NCBI GenBank assembly: GCA_037833965.1
Contig: AP031353.1
Location: forward strand, 15,626,501 to 15,690,500
Direction of reading: 5' to 3'
DNA length: 64,000 nt
Source: Marchantia polymorpha subsp. ruderalis
Lineage: Eukaryota; Streptophyta; Marchantiopsida; Marchantiales; Marchantiaceae
Under the pieces are notes generated by a model, which saw only the letters and a list, made by a program, of their open reading frames with translations, searched no databases and was not told where the DNA came from. The position numbers were made by a program, and so were the translations under genes. Within the stretch, counting starts at the first letter, position 1. Every line of letters begins with the position of its first letter. Positions 14,110 to 26,405 of the stretch are shown here, in pieces.

Positions 14110-17100
14110 TCTATTCTAAAATGGCGATTATACATCATACATGTCACATGAGAGTATTTTCTGATTATTTCTGATATACTTCCAAATCAAATTTGAAACA
14201 ACAAAGATGGCAACCTGCGTTCTAAATTGGATTAAAACGTGAGTTAAATTTTAAGAGAAAATAATGTTGTTTCTAAATTTATGTAAAAGAAGTGCATGTT
14301 CTTACAACATCAAATCCAAAGAGCGATAAGAAAAACTCTTGCCATGATAACAGACATCCAAGTTGGAGTTTGAAAAACATATGTGAATACGGAGTACTCT
14401 ATCATGCCTCTAATCAAACTGATATGGTGCTTCGAATATAATTGACTTTATATTTTTTAAATAAGCTTCATCATAGGCACGTTCCAGAAAAAGTATCACC
14501 GCTATATAGAGCGGTGATACTTTTTCTTCAAGGAGATAATCTCATAGAGCAGCATACCGAGAAAGATAGCATCATGTATGGATTCTAGAATTCTATCCGA
14601 ACTTGGACCCATTTAATCTCACGGTTAATTTCAAATTACATTATATCAACTTCAAAGAAGCGGACAAACTGAACACATTAATAGGATCAGTGAGGAAGGG
14701 CTATGTATTTAATGTACGGTGGATTATAGTAATTAGATCGATCAATTATGGATGGTGGAATCTAGCTATAATTGCAGAAAAAACTGTGCTTCTGACTTTA
14801 CTCTATTTCAATGTGTTAACAAAGATAGTCGAAACCTTTATACTAACCATTGACTTATCTTCTGGAGTTTAACCCCAGCCCTCTACAAGATACTCTAGTT
14901 GCAATTGCAAACAACTTGCTCGACAGATAAAGGATTGGTGCTAGACAGAGTTTAGCAGCATATGCATACATTGCTCAAGCTCGGTGCAAGAAATACGACA
15001 AAAATAAAAGGGATGTGAATTTTGAATATAATATCAAGTTTGGATTAGAAGTAAAAAACCTCAATATCTCCAAGGATCTCATCAGGAAGTATTTAGCTTT
15101 AGAATCATGTTAGAATAGGAAAGATTGAATATAAGGTAGAGTTTACAAATAGCATGAGGAACTACCATAATGCTTTCTATACATATAATCTCAAAATTTA
15201 TTCGGTCAATGATGACCAAGTGGGATTGCTGAGTCGTCATTTGCCACTCCTTCTTTACGATATTCAGATGAGTTTGTACAGAAAAATTCCGATTTCAAAG
15301 GTTTGTTAGAACTGGAGAAAACGTCCAAATTTTCTTTTTGGTGTAGTGGAAGCACGAAGAGTACGAGTCTACTGAGCAGCCTTTGGCTTTCTTGTCACTT
15401 AAAAGCAATGTAACTTTTTTGAAATATTCTGTGTCAGACTTCGGCCCAAAAAGCAAGAGAGCAAGAACTCGATCAATTGCATAATAATCGACGAGTTTGT
15501 TAAAATCTCGAAGCTTCAATGAAAATGTTTTTAATTATCGTTAAAGCCCTGTCCTTGACGAGGGAGTCACAACGAGCTTGTCTGCATGTGCTGTGACAGG
15601 CAGTCGGAGACGAGACATAGTGTCACACAACTGGGACATGATCACAATGGTGACACTGCAGGGGGCCAGCGCCATGTAAACTGCCCGCCTGGTCTCATCC
15701 TCGTAATAGACAATGGGCTCTCTTTTGGTTGATTACTCGGTTCATGTTGAAGTATGAAATGCAGAGGAATCGACAGCCGGCCATGTTGTCGACGTGGCCG
15801 TGGCTGTAGCCGACAGAGAGGTCCCCAGCTGGTGACGTGTCTGTGGACGTCAACGCCGAGCCGAGGGCTGGGCAGGACGAGGAACTCGAAGCTCGAGGTT
15901 CAGGGAGGGACCGATCGAATCTGGCTGGGTTCTGGACTCTCTGGAGGCTTTGATATGTGCTGATTTGAGTGTTGGAGTAGGGCCCGTCCCGCCCCGTCGA
16001 GCCTCGAGTGTGGATTGGGTACGGAACTGACCGTATCTCGACTTCAAGCACCATTGGCGCCACAAACAACGGTGAGCTTCACTCGCATATCTGTCTATCT
16101 ATCTATAAATCGAGGTGCTTCAATGTCGTGTTGGTTTTCGCGCAGTACCTTCGGATGCTGTGGGACTTTCTGCCTGACGCTCGCAGGTTTCTCACCCCTT
16201 CACACAATTGTGAAGCTCTAGGGAGCTCTCGGGAGTTGCCAGCGCAATTCGGTAGGATTACAGTCATTTTTGAATCTGTCGTCCATAGTTCAGAAGTTTG
16301 AGGGTAGCAGCTGTTTTTCTGCATACAGAGCCCGTTGTTGGATTAGAATCTGCTCTGTAATGAGTAACCTCCGACAATTTGTCAATTCTGAAGAGCTAGA
16401 ACTAGTACAAGAATTTTGAGTCTCACATTCGAGTAGGAATTCTGGTCGTCAAAGATCAGATTGATCAATCTGGCATCTAGTGACAGCTGGAGCTACTTCC
16501 CGTGTGAAGTGTGGAGCAAGTCACTAGGTTCTAATTGATTCGATTCCGTAGAAACTGGACTGTCTTTGGAGCTGTAATGGACGAGAGGAATGATGCCTTG
16601 CATGCATCCCACGGGAAGTTCTGGTCATGCTGTCTGTCGTGATCAGCTTGGTCGTGATGGAAATTGGAAGAGTGTTGATGCCGAATTGTCTTGTTTCCAT
16701 CAAGGTTCATGCTCCAGGGGGGCCGAAGTTCAGGCCTTGCTTGAGTGGTTGGTACCCTCAAATATTAACTAAGCTGGAGTGGAACTTGTGTGTCACAGGA
16801 TGAGGATCTGAAAGTGTGGCTGTCCAGTTCGTGTAAGACAAAAATTTAAAAAAAAAAGGTGCATAAATTGATTCGGTAAGCATTGAAACAAATTGCAGAA
16901 ATATTTCATCGGTTCATGCGCTTGCAACAGTGCAGTAGTTCCTTGTAGAACCTCTTTCTGGTTCATCCATTACTTCTCTCGTTCACCTCGCAGAGAAACG
17001 GTTGCGTTTTTAATCGATTGTGAACCGTAGATTCTTGTGCCTTTCAATTACTATCAGCTTTGACTAGTGTCTTGTTTCCGAGATTTGTGAAATTTTTTCA

Positions 17101-17219
17101 AAAATTCAGTCGGAAATGGAGCACGGTTCTGGTGACACTCGGACAGTAATGGTCTGTTTGCTAAAGTCTGTCTGTTTCGTAGATTTTTGCGAGTTCACTC
17201 CACGGTGTAGATTTGCACA
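14110..17219. other. Intergenic region and probable anoctamin leader
   Basis: 14.1-15.5 kb is AT-rich with short, unrecognised open frames. 15.55-16.05 kb is more GC-rich and, with a TATAAAT at about 16102-16108 after a TCTA microsatellite, could be the promoter of the anoctamin gene. No coding exon could be identified. Confidence 0.35.
14486..14527. repeat. Perfect 18-bp hairpin, loop ATATAG
   Basis: 14486-14503 is the exact reverse complement of 14510-14527, separated by six bases. The stem contains AAAGTATCACCGCT. It lies in an AT-rich intergenic stretch without other repeat signs. Confidence 0.85.
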
Positions 17220-20200
17220 ATGGATAAAATAGCACAGCAGCTGATGATGTCCAGGTATTAAATTTTCGCGTCCAATCCTGGTCGTGTTGGCCAGAGACTC
17301 AATCCCGAACAGGGAATGTTTATATCAATTCGTAGTGCTTTCATTGGATCATCAATGAATATTTGAAACCTGAATTTGTACATAGTTGAAATTTAGCGGC
17401 TGCTTTTAACGCCTTGCTGTAGACTAGAACATGTCTGAGGAACTTTCGAAGCTTACATTTTGAACTTCGTTGTACTTGTGCTGAATGCCAATCGCTCACA
17501 TAAATCACGAAGCTACTTTTACACTTCTACATTTAACTGACCTGCACAACATGGTTCACTTGCTGAGCCATGACTTTCTGACTGTGTTGTCTCGGTAAAA
17601 CCTTTCCAGGCCGAGGACGAAGCAGACCAAGGCATTTACAGAGGACGAGATGGAGGAAGAGATACCGTCACCTGAAATAGCTATCGCTTGTATTTTGCCG
17701 AAACCTCTGGATCTTAAGAGCACTGAGTATGATCCACAACAAAGTAATGCAATCGAGTATCTTAAGAAGGAATTACTGGCTCAGGGTTTGATTGTCCAAC
17801 TTTCAGATGGAGTACTCACGGAAGTATTCCTCACGGTACACAACAACTCGCCACTTGGAACTCGAAATTTTGTGCTAACCACATCCATTGTCTTGAGCTG
17901 ATGTTGATTGAGAGGATATTTCAAGTTTCCTGTATCAACCCCGATCACTTGTCTATTGTTATACTCGAATGTTTGTCCTTCTCAAGAATACCATCTTACA
18001 TGTAGGTTGCTGCCCCATTGGAAGTTGTCGGTCGTGCGGCCGAAAGGTTGCAGATACGAAAGCCTACAGAAATAGGTGACTGTACTTTCACTCAGCCATA
18101 TTTTGGATATCGTGCGGTCGAAAATTATGCTCAATGATACACCTGCATGGAGGATCATTTTGTTGGATTCTTTCATACTTTTGTTTGAAATGTCCACCTG
18201 CTTATCCGTCTTCATTCTCGAGTGCTTGACTGAAAGCATCTTCGTGTGGTCAATTCACAAAATTTAATGGGCTTACAGTTCAGAGAAATTTATCTAAGCA
18301 GTCTATCAGTCATGTATCGTGCTTCTGTTGACACAAGTTGATACTCGGGTTTGAGCATTTCATATAGCTGTTTATCTTTCAAACCTTTCTAGAACTAAAT
18401 GGCGATGTGCTCCGATCTTTTGACCGTATGTGGCCTTTTTTCACAGGACTGGAAGTTGTCTTTGATTGGGAACGAAGGCATTCTTTTCTACGGCAGCCAG
18501 TTGATAATAGCCTCTTCAGCTGGACTGAGCGGTATCATTGCATGAACCTTATAATTTCAGGACTGGTAAGAGAGACACTGACTTTTTGTTTGAGGCCATT
18601 TCGAGTTCAATTCTCATAGCACTCGACCTAGACTGAATTCTAGCAAATACCTGTGTGCACAGTTCGTGCTTACTCTATAGAATGCTTGGGTCGGTAGTTA
18701 GTGTACTCGTCCTGTATAAAACTCGACACTAGTTTTTTCATGCCATTATCTCCAGATTTCAATATTTTATTTCGATCTATCAAGAATGACTTAAATTTCT
18801 GCACGAACTCCTAATACTGGTCGCTTGATGTGACAGACTTGTTCTGCAGATAAACCTCTCACGTTCCATCGACCCGATCAGAGTGGAGAATTTCAGGTGT
18901 TACCTGGAGAGTTGATACTACCTAAATTGAAGATGGCAGGAGTTGTTAAGGAAATGTTTCCATTGCATGGTAATAAAGGACATTCTTTAAGAAACATGTT
19001 GAACAACATTCGATCTGCGTACTAGTGAATTATGTCCTACAACTTGGAATGCAATGAGATGAGCTGAACGTCTGTACATGATTGTGTAGTTGAGAACAAG
19101 CGAAAGGAGCTTATGAAAAAATGGCCTTATAGATGGCTCTCTCTATGGTCTCAACCAATAGATGAAGTCTATGCGTACTTCGGAGCAAAGGTAAGGAGTA
19201 GAATATTTTTCGAACCTCGCCATGGCCTTTTTTCACTGATTTGAAGTGATGACCTGATTTTTTAGTCGCTACTGTACCACATAAGGACCAGAAAAGCTCG
19301 ATTCAGTATGCACTGTTGTCTTTCTAGAGATCCGTCATCTAGAGTGTTGTTTAAATCCCTCTAACCTGATACCGTTCTTTGTTGTGGATCCACTTAATAT
19401 CTGCAGGTGGCCATCTATTTCGCTTTCCTTGGTATGTACACAAAATGGCTTATGTTCCCTGCGTCCTTGGGAGCACTTCTTTGGTTCAGGCGCTTGGGGT
19501 AAGCTTCGATTGATGAAGCCTTTTCATTTTGTTGTTCCATTGGATTGACCTTGTAACTTCATAAATGCTTGAAGATGCTCGCTTGATTGAAGTGCACCCC
19601 TACATAGATTTAGACTTCACAACATTCTGTTTATTTATCTCGATGTCTATGTGATGACCTATTCATCACTTTCATGACATGTAAGAGTTGTCGGGGACCT
19701 GACGTTTGTGCATGATTCTACTTGCAGGACTTTCGCATCCGCTGTACCGATTATATTTTCGATGGTTGTGATCATCTGGGCAGTTCTGTTTCTACAATTT
19801 TGGAAGCGCGAAAATGCAGGATTATTGTCAAGGTTCTGAATCTTTCTTATCTTGCTGATGTGCTTCTAATATCTTTATTTAGCTGGGATGGAGGTCATTC
19901 ACCGCTCATTTTAAACTTGTTGAAGCTGTGCTCGTGTGGATCTACATTAGGATGATGTCGGGTCACCTTCAAAGTGAGACAGGGTACATTTTTCAGGTTT
20001 CTACACAACATATGTACAGCTATCCATGAAATTTACAGTCCATAAATCGTTTGTAGATGGGGAATGATTGTGGAGGATTCCGATGTACGGGCTATGAGAG
20101 CAACCAGCGCCTCCGAGGAACAACCAAAGTTCTCAGGTCTGAATGATAAAACAGATGATGTGTTCACGTCGGAGGCTGAAGCTGATAGGCTGGAGAAGGA

Positions 20201-23031
20201 GGAATGGATGGGACGGCTAAGAAGCGTTAGAAACAATGGCCTCGTTTTCTTAGCCGTAGTCTGTGTACAACTACCTTTTGAGTTGACCTACGCCCATCTG
20301 AACAAGATTGCTCCTTATGATATCTTTAGGTGATTCTTCTCGCCTTCAGCTACAGGCTTAACTTTTTATGTGTCAGTCTGAAGCCATGTGCTGCACTCTG
20401 CAAGCCGCGCTTGTGCTTCAGACGGTCGAGTCCTCTGCTTACATATGGTAAATCTTATAGATGTCTTGGTGCACACATCTACGTCCATGGTGATTAACTT
20501 TTCGGTCATTTCCGCAGGTATATCCTCACAGGAATGTATCTATTTATAATGCAATATGCGACAAAGTTTGGAGGTACTATTGCTCTACATCTTGTAAAGA
20601 CACAAAAGTATCGCAGTAAAGAGGCTGAAGCGGATGGTCTGATATATAAGGTACATTGAGGGGATCATTTGTGCCATCAATTATTATTATTTTTTCATTG
20701 TTGTAATATACGCATCAAAATATACGAACGTATACCGTCGTATTCGGATCTCTTCGGATTGGTAAATCCGCCAATTTTCTGAAACAGTGTTTTAATTCTA
20801 ACAGAGTTTCCACAGTTCCTTCGTACTAGTACCAGGATGAAACACGTTAGGCTTAAAAAGCTCAGTTTTCCTACAATTAAATCCTGAATTGGATGTGACT
20901 GCAGGTCTTTGGGATATATTTCATGCAGTCATACATTGGTTTGTTTTACCATGCTCTTTTCCATCGAGATTTTTTTGTTCTGCGACAACTTCTGATTCAG
21001 AGGCTTATTGTGTCACAGGTATTTAAAAGTGAAGCATCCCATTTATCAATACGGTCTTGGAAATAGAGTGCAGAAATGTAGTGCGAGGGTCAGGTTCTGG
21101 TCGTCTGTTTCACTAGGTAGTTGGGCATTTGTGGTTATTTTGGATTTGTCCAGTACATTCTTCGAGTCCTGCTAGAATCCGTGAATGGTTTGGCGTAGCG
21201 AAAATGGAAAGGATCTTGTTGCTGACCTACTGCGAAACCGTAAAATTTGACGTTGCATGAGTTTTTGTTCGTAAGTCTGCTGCCTTTTACGGATGTCTGT
21301 TATAAACAGTTAGCTTGTGAAATTCGTAATGGGTGGTGATCACTCATCCTCTGGGTCAATGTTGGTGTTGGTCAATATGTACAGCTCATGAACAACTTCA
21401 CCGAGAATCTTCTGCCTTATCTCAACTATCGTTACGCTAAATTCAAATCAGTGAAGTATGTCCAGCTCATTACAAACCTCCTCTTGGCAGTGACTTATAT
21501 GCGAAGCTTTGTTCGTTTGCACGTGTTCAGTGTATGTTGACGATAGTTTACTTGGGGTGACTTTACATACTGATCAACACGAGCAATGGTAAACTTAAAG
21601 CTTATGGGCCTGGTTTGCTGTTTGCTTCCAGAGAGGATAATGAGATAAAGAAAGCTGCTGGAGAGAAATATGTGAAACATCATGCGTCAAGGATTGAGAA
21701 ACAGAAGTTGAAGCCCACGTATGTGTCAAGCATTCCAAGTGACCTGGAGGATGGACTCTTTGATGGTGAGATATGGTTTCTGTTCCGCTGATAGGCGATT
21801 TGATTAGCTTTTCCTATCACATTCACAATGTCAAATTATTCATAAAATTATTCCTGTTCCATGGGTATTCATTGTTCTGAGCAATCTACAGGCAACAAGC
21901 AGGACTGTCAAAGCATGTGAATTTTATATACCTTGATTAGTTACTGAATCTGGACAGTCTTCATATTGAGACACATTTCGATTATTTATTTCTTTATTAT
22001 TAAATTTTTTTTTCTTCCTTTTAACATTCCCCTACAGTCGTTACTGTCGTTGTAATCTGGCAAACGTATGACTCTTTTTTAAATCGCAGATTATTTGGAG
22101 CTGGCTCTTCAGTTTGGCATGGTCACCATGTTCGCGTGCGCCCTTCCGTTGGTGGCAACTTTTGCTTTCATAGTACGTTCACAACCAATGTCTATTTGTC
22201 GCTAAGCACCATATAGTGGCTTATGTCCTTCTGTATACCCTATGCTTCTCAATTTAGTTGAAAAGTTTTTTCTGGCAATGCCCAAAATTTGCGAAAGATT
22301 TCAGATGCATAACTTCAGGATGCAACCAGCAGTCTTACTGACCTATGATCCATTTGGGTGGATATGGTCTTCAGAATAATTTGATGGAAATTCGCTCAGA
22401 TTCTTTCAAGCTTTTGGCTCTGATGAGACGACCGGTACCTCGTGCAGCTTCATCCGTCGGTGCTTGGCTCATGATATTCCAAGTAAAGATCCTTGACAAC
22501 TATGTGATAGTACAGACTAGTTAAAGTGCCATGTGTTCCTTCGATACTTCTTTTTTGCTCCATCATGTCTTGCAACGCAAGTACTCAACTTACTTTGAAC
22601 GCGAAACGAGTGACTTTCTGCTGTTCTTTTGTAGCACATGGGTGTAGCTGCAATTGTCACCAACTGTGCTCTTCTAGTCTGCCTGTACGATGAAGTTGGT
22701 GACTGGTCAGTGGAGCCTGGTCTTGCTGCAATTCTGATCTTGGAGCATGTGCTCCTCTTGATTAAGGTTGGGTTTTCCTGGTTTGTACCGGAGGTAAGCA
22801 ACCGCCTCGCTTAAACAACACTTTCGCCAGTCCTGCCGCTTTAGTACTAGTTCTCAAGATTGTCTGTCGATCTTTTTATGGACAAGTGGGTTGACTTACT
22901 TACTCTGACGTTTGGTGCTTTTGTACCAGGAGCCAGCATGGGTGAAAGCCAAGAGAATGAAACGTATACACGTACAAAGTCTCGTGTCAAGACAACTCCT
23001 GAGTTTGTTAGAGAAAACCAGATCTGACTAA
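17220..23031 (+). CDS. Anoctamin/TMEM16-like membrane protein
   Basis: There are 17 exons: 17220-17254, 17610-17835, 18006-18075, 18447-18565, 18837-18969, 19090-19190, 19407-19498, 19728-19832, 20057-20329, 20518-20650, 20905-21018, 21385-21455, 21632-21765, 22090-22172, 22375-22482, 22635-22793 and 22930-23031. Phases match throughout and give 685 residues, close to the plant anoctamin-like protein. Family landmarks are [13 protein letters not shown] followed by [25 protein letters not shown], the NNLMEIRSD motif at about 564-572, [14 protein letters not shown], and LEHVLLLIK near 635-643. Eight or more hydrophobic segments are visible. Acidic residues in NNLMEIRSD and LEHVL sit where animal anoctamins bind calcium. 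The family are calcium-activated chloride channels or lipid scramblases; plants usually have one gene. The 35-base first coding exon is a prediction; Met at 17650 is the alternative start. Confidence 0.88.
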
Positions 23032-26000
23032 AAGCTTGACAGGCGCTTTTATGTAGATATCCGTGTGAATATGTCAAGTAATTGAGCAGAGGACGTTCGA
23101 AAATAGGACATGTCCTGGAGGTCTGTCAGAATTGACCCGTGCCCATGCCAAATGAGTAGAGATTGTTTTTCAGAGACGGGTTTCCGATTGATCCTTCAGG
23201 CGTGATTTGTAATTTGCTGCTGCGAATGTAGAGTGTTTGTTCGGTAGGCCAGGATCGCTCGCACAGCAGAAATATGTTCGTTACGTGTTGAGTTTTTCAC
23301 ATTGGAACTTGGTGCATAGGTGAGCAGTGTTCAGATGTCCGGAACTGCTTATACTCTTGAAGGGCGTTGTAACTGTAAGAGTTTGTAAGTTGGTATTATT
23401 CTTCTGTGATGCTTTTGAACAGAATCATCTACATAAAGATTTTGTCCACCTGACGTTACTTTCGTTTCGGTAATGTGATGAAAGAATTCCGGTCTCCATG
23501 TCAGGTTTTCATCTGGAAACAATGTGATGGATGTTTCAAAACCTTGTCTGTACTCCCACATATGATATATAGATGGAAACAATTTTGCTTCTAATATAAT
23601 ATCTCTCGCCAATGATACACCAACTTGTACGTCGCATTATTTTCGTTTTCGAATGGAAGTGAGAATAAGATGATTCTCAAAACAATATCAAAGCGGAACG
23701 AATAGATCAATCTCCGGTCTATTGATTGAGTACTATCAGGCCTTTACTTCAAACCTATCATACTATCAATTTGATTTTTTTAAAATTTCTTCTTTCATAT
23801 CTAACGCAAGTAAATGCCAAATCGTAAATCATAAGTCTAGTGACTACAGCTTTTCAATTTTATTCCGATTATGGTTTTTTTGTATTGTTCAGATTAGGCC
23901 ATGGTTATTTGTATGGTTTTTGCTGTAGTGGTTTATTCTTATCATTTTTGTCGTCCATCTTACACTTTTCATTCGTATATACACTATTATCAACACCAAT
24001 TGAAATTTCGGAGATTTCAATTGGTGTTGATAATAGTGTAGATCATTTCATTAGATCTTAAATTACTTTACTGCTATATACGAATCGATCAATATTTTCT
24101 TCTTGCTTTTTCAGTAATAAAATCTTCTGAATCTCTTCTTTTCCAAACTCATTAGAGACGATGATTCTAAAGTCGATCAATTTTAAAAATTACTCCCCTA
24201 ATGAATATATAATATCAAATATATTCACTTTTCGAACAATCAACATGCTTATAGTATTACATCTGCATGGCCTACTTTAGAGCAAGACTCCAAGATGTGA
24301 TATTCTATTTTTAAATGTCAAGTTTATTTGACAACTTTACTCCTCAGCAAGTTTAGTATTTTGATATTCTTTGAGCAAATGATCAATTGTACAATTTGCA
24401 TTCGATGATCGTACCATTTTATGATTCAGATATCGCATTGAACATGGTTGCAATGATCCAAGGCATTTCCAATGCACTACTATTTCCCAATGCAAAATTG
24501 TTGTTTTTATCACCCACGGCGAGATTATGATGACAAGAAGAGATTCTAGTGTTATGACTAGAATCAACAAGGAGGCCGATTTTTATTTGATATAGATTTG
24601 GTGTGTCCCTCATCAGGTTAACCTTGTCGTCAAAGATTGTTTTCATTCGACGTATGATAGATTATTTTACAAGATTTCACAATTTCAAAGTTCATTTACA
24701 TTGCTAGTCGATTTTGCAGCGGGAAATGGGAAACAAATGTCATATTGAAACAAATCCATGGGTTCACCTTGAGAATACTCTATTCTGGTGGTGGATGCAT
24801 TTCGTAGCTTCATCATTTACTCTTATTGCAACTAGGGACTTTGCAAAATTGCATAATCATTGATTCATTGTATTGATTTGTACTATCATTTCTTCATATA
24901 ACACATTATGTTCATTCGTTGGTGCTCAGATTAAAAGTTTCTTTCAAGCTTATGAGATTGTATCGCACCAAATGACTATTTGTATATCTCAAAGATGAAA
25001 TTGATTGCTTTCAAAGGTCTCCCCAACCTAGCTTGATAATATACACAATCTGTTTGGGTAAAACATATAATTATTTTGAAGATCAAAGTACCAAAGAATA
25101 TACAGCAATGTCATTATCGTACATTTTTCATTAAATATTTAACAAAAATAATGTTTTCACATAGAGAACTTATTGTTTTAGATCAACTACGATTGAAACT
25201 ACAAGAGCAAAGTTCTTAAGAATCTTAAAATATTATTTATTCATTCATTTGATATTGGTATCATTGTGAAAACATGAACTGGAGCCTCAACAGTACTCAA
25301 ATCTTATTAAAAAATACTCCATTATCAATCACTGAAACATTACATTTGTTATATGTAAAAATGTAACACAGATTTCAGGTTTAAGACATGAGATGCTTTT
25401 TTTATTTAGATTGACCCAACTCATTTTTATCAGATTTTAGATTCCTGAATTATCTAACATCCCACACAGCGATATTACTGGACCTTGCCATTCGTTTTGC
25501 TTCAGTTTCTTTTTATTTTTTTATATTTGATAGTTTCTTCTCATTCCTTGTTGGTTAGTACTGTTCTTGGGTTTCATCTGATCTTTAAGATCATGGATAT
25601 TTAGAAATTTGAATCTTGGGCTTGAAGAGTTTGAAATCATGAAGGTGATGTTCGTATTTGTAACCTTTTCAGTTTCCCATTCCCCTCGGTTTGACTCATG
25701 TCAATGCTTGAGATAACTCTCTAGTTTGATCTTGCTCAAAGAATACCCTCGATAATAATACAATAATGACTTTTCCAAAGTGGATGAAACTTTGACAAAA
25801 CGACAAGAACGAACGAGGCAAGTGTTCCCGCCACCATGGCCCTCCTCTTTCTCGAGGGACATTTGATTTGTCAGGCCTGTCCTCGATTCTGAATCCACGT
25901 GAGGTTTCGGAAGAATGTCATACGGCGACATCGGACTCCGGTTCGTATTAGCTCAAGGCTCTGGGCTGCTGATTTGGGTTTCAGCGCCTCAAACGTGGTT

Positions 26001-26405
26001 CATCTAAATTGCGGGCAGATTCTGCGTAGAGTCATCGTTCGCAGCACGGGATTGGAGAATGACAGAAACGAGCGGGATGGAATTGGAGATTCCGATTTTC
26101 GTTTTGTGAATGGCGTGGACAGCATTCACCCGTCCAAGTGGGTGAGTTCACGACTAGATGACGAGTAATTTCAGATGTAGAAGTTCGAAGCTTGGAGGAG
26201 GTGGTCACGAAAACGGTCGATGTGGTTGTCCAGGAGAACGCAGGAATGGATAGCTGGTGGCAGCAAGAAATTGCGTTTTTTTCATTTCCGAGTGGCGCGA
26301 GGAATGTGGACCACTCGGTAATCCAAGAGACTGCGGCTTGCCTAGAAAAAGGGCGGCGAATCGAATTTCTCCGGCTTTTGTGCCAAATGTAGTAGGGCAG
26401 AAAGA
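23032..26405. other. AT-rich intergenic region upstream of RAD17
   Basis: This stretch is low in GC with no supported coding exon. It holds the 3' UTR of the anoctamin gene, a perfect 27-bp hairpin at 23980-24040 and, from about 25.8 kb, more balanced sequence that is probably the RAD17 promoter and leader. Confidence 0.4.
23980..24040. repeat. Perfect 27-bp hairpin, 7-base loop
   Basis: 23980-24006 is the exact reverse complement of 24014-24040, with loop TTCGGAG. The stem contains CTATTATCAACACCAATTG. This is the longest perfect short-loop hairpin I found in the window. Confidence 0.9.

Noticed and set aside
14603-14872. Open frame of 89 codons with hydrophobic stretches
   Set aside because: No motif, no ATG start and AT-rich context; not distinguishable from chance.
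19868-19960. Possible extra anoctamin exon starting after TTTATTTAG
   Set aside because: Using it would shift the frame or insert a non-family peptide. Joining 19832 directly to 20057 restores [11 protein letters not shown] with correct phase.
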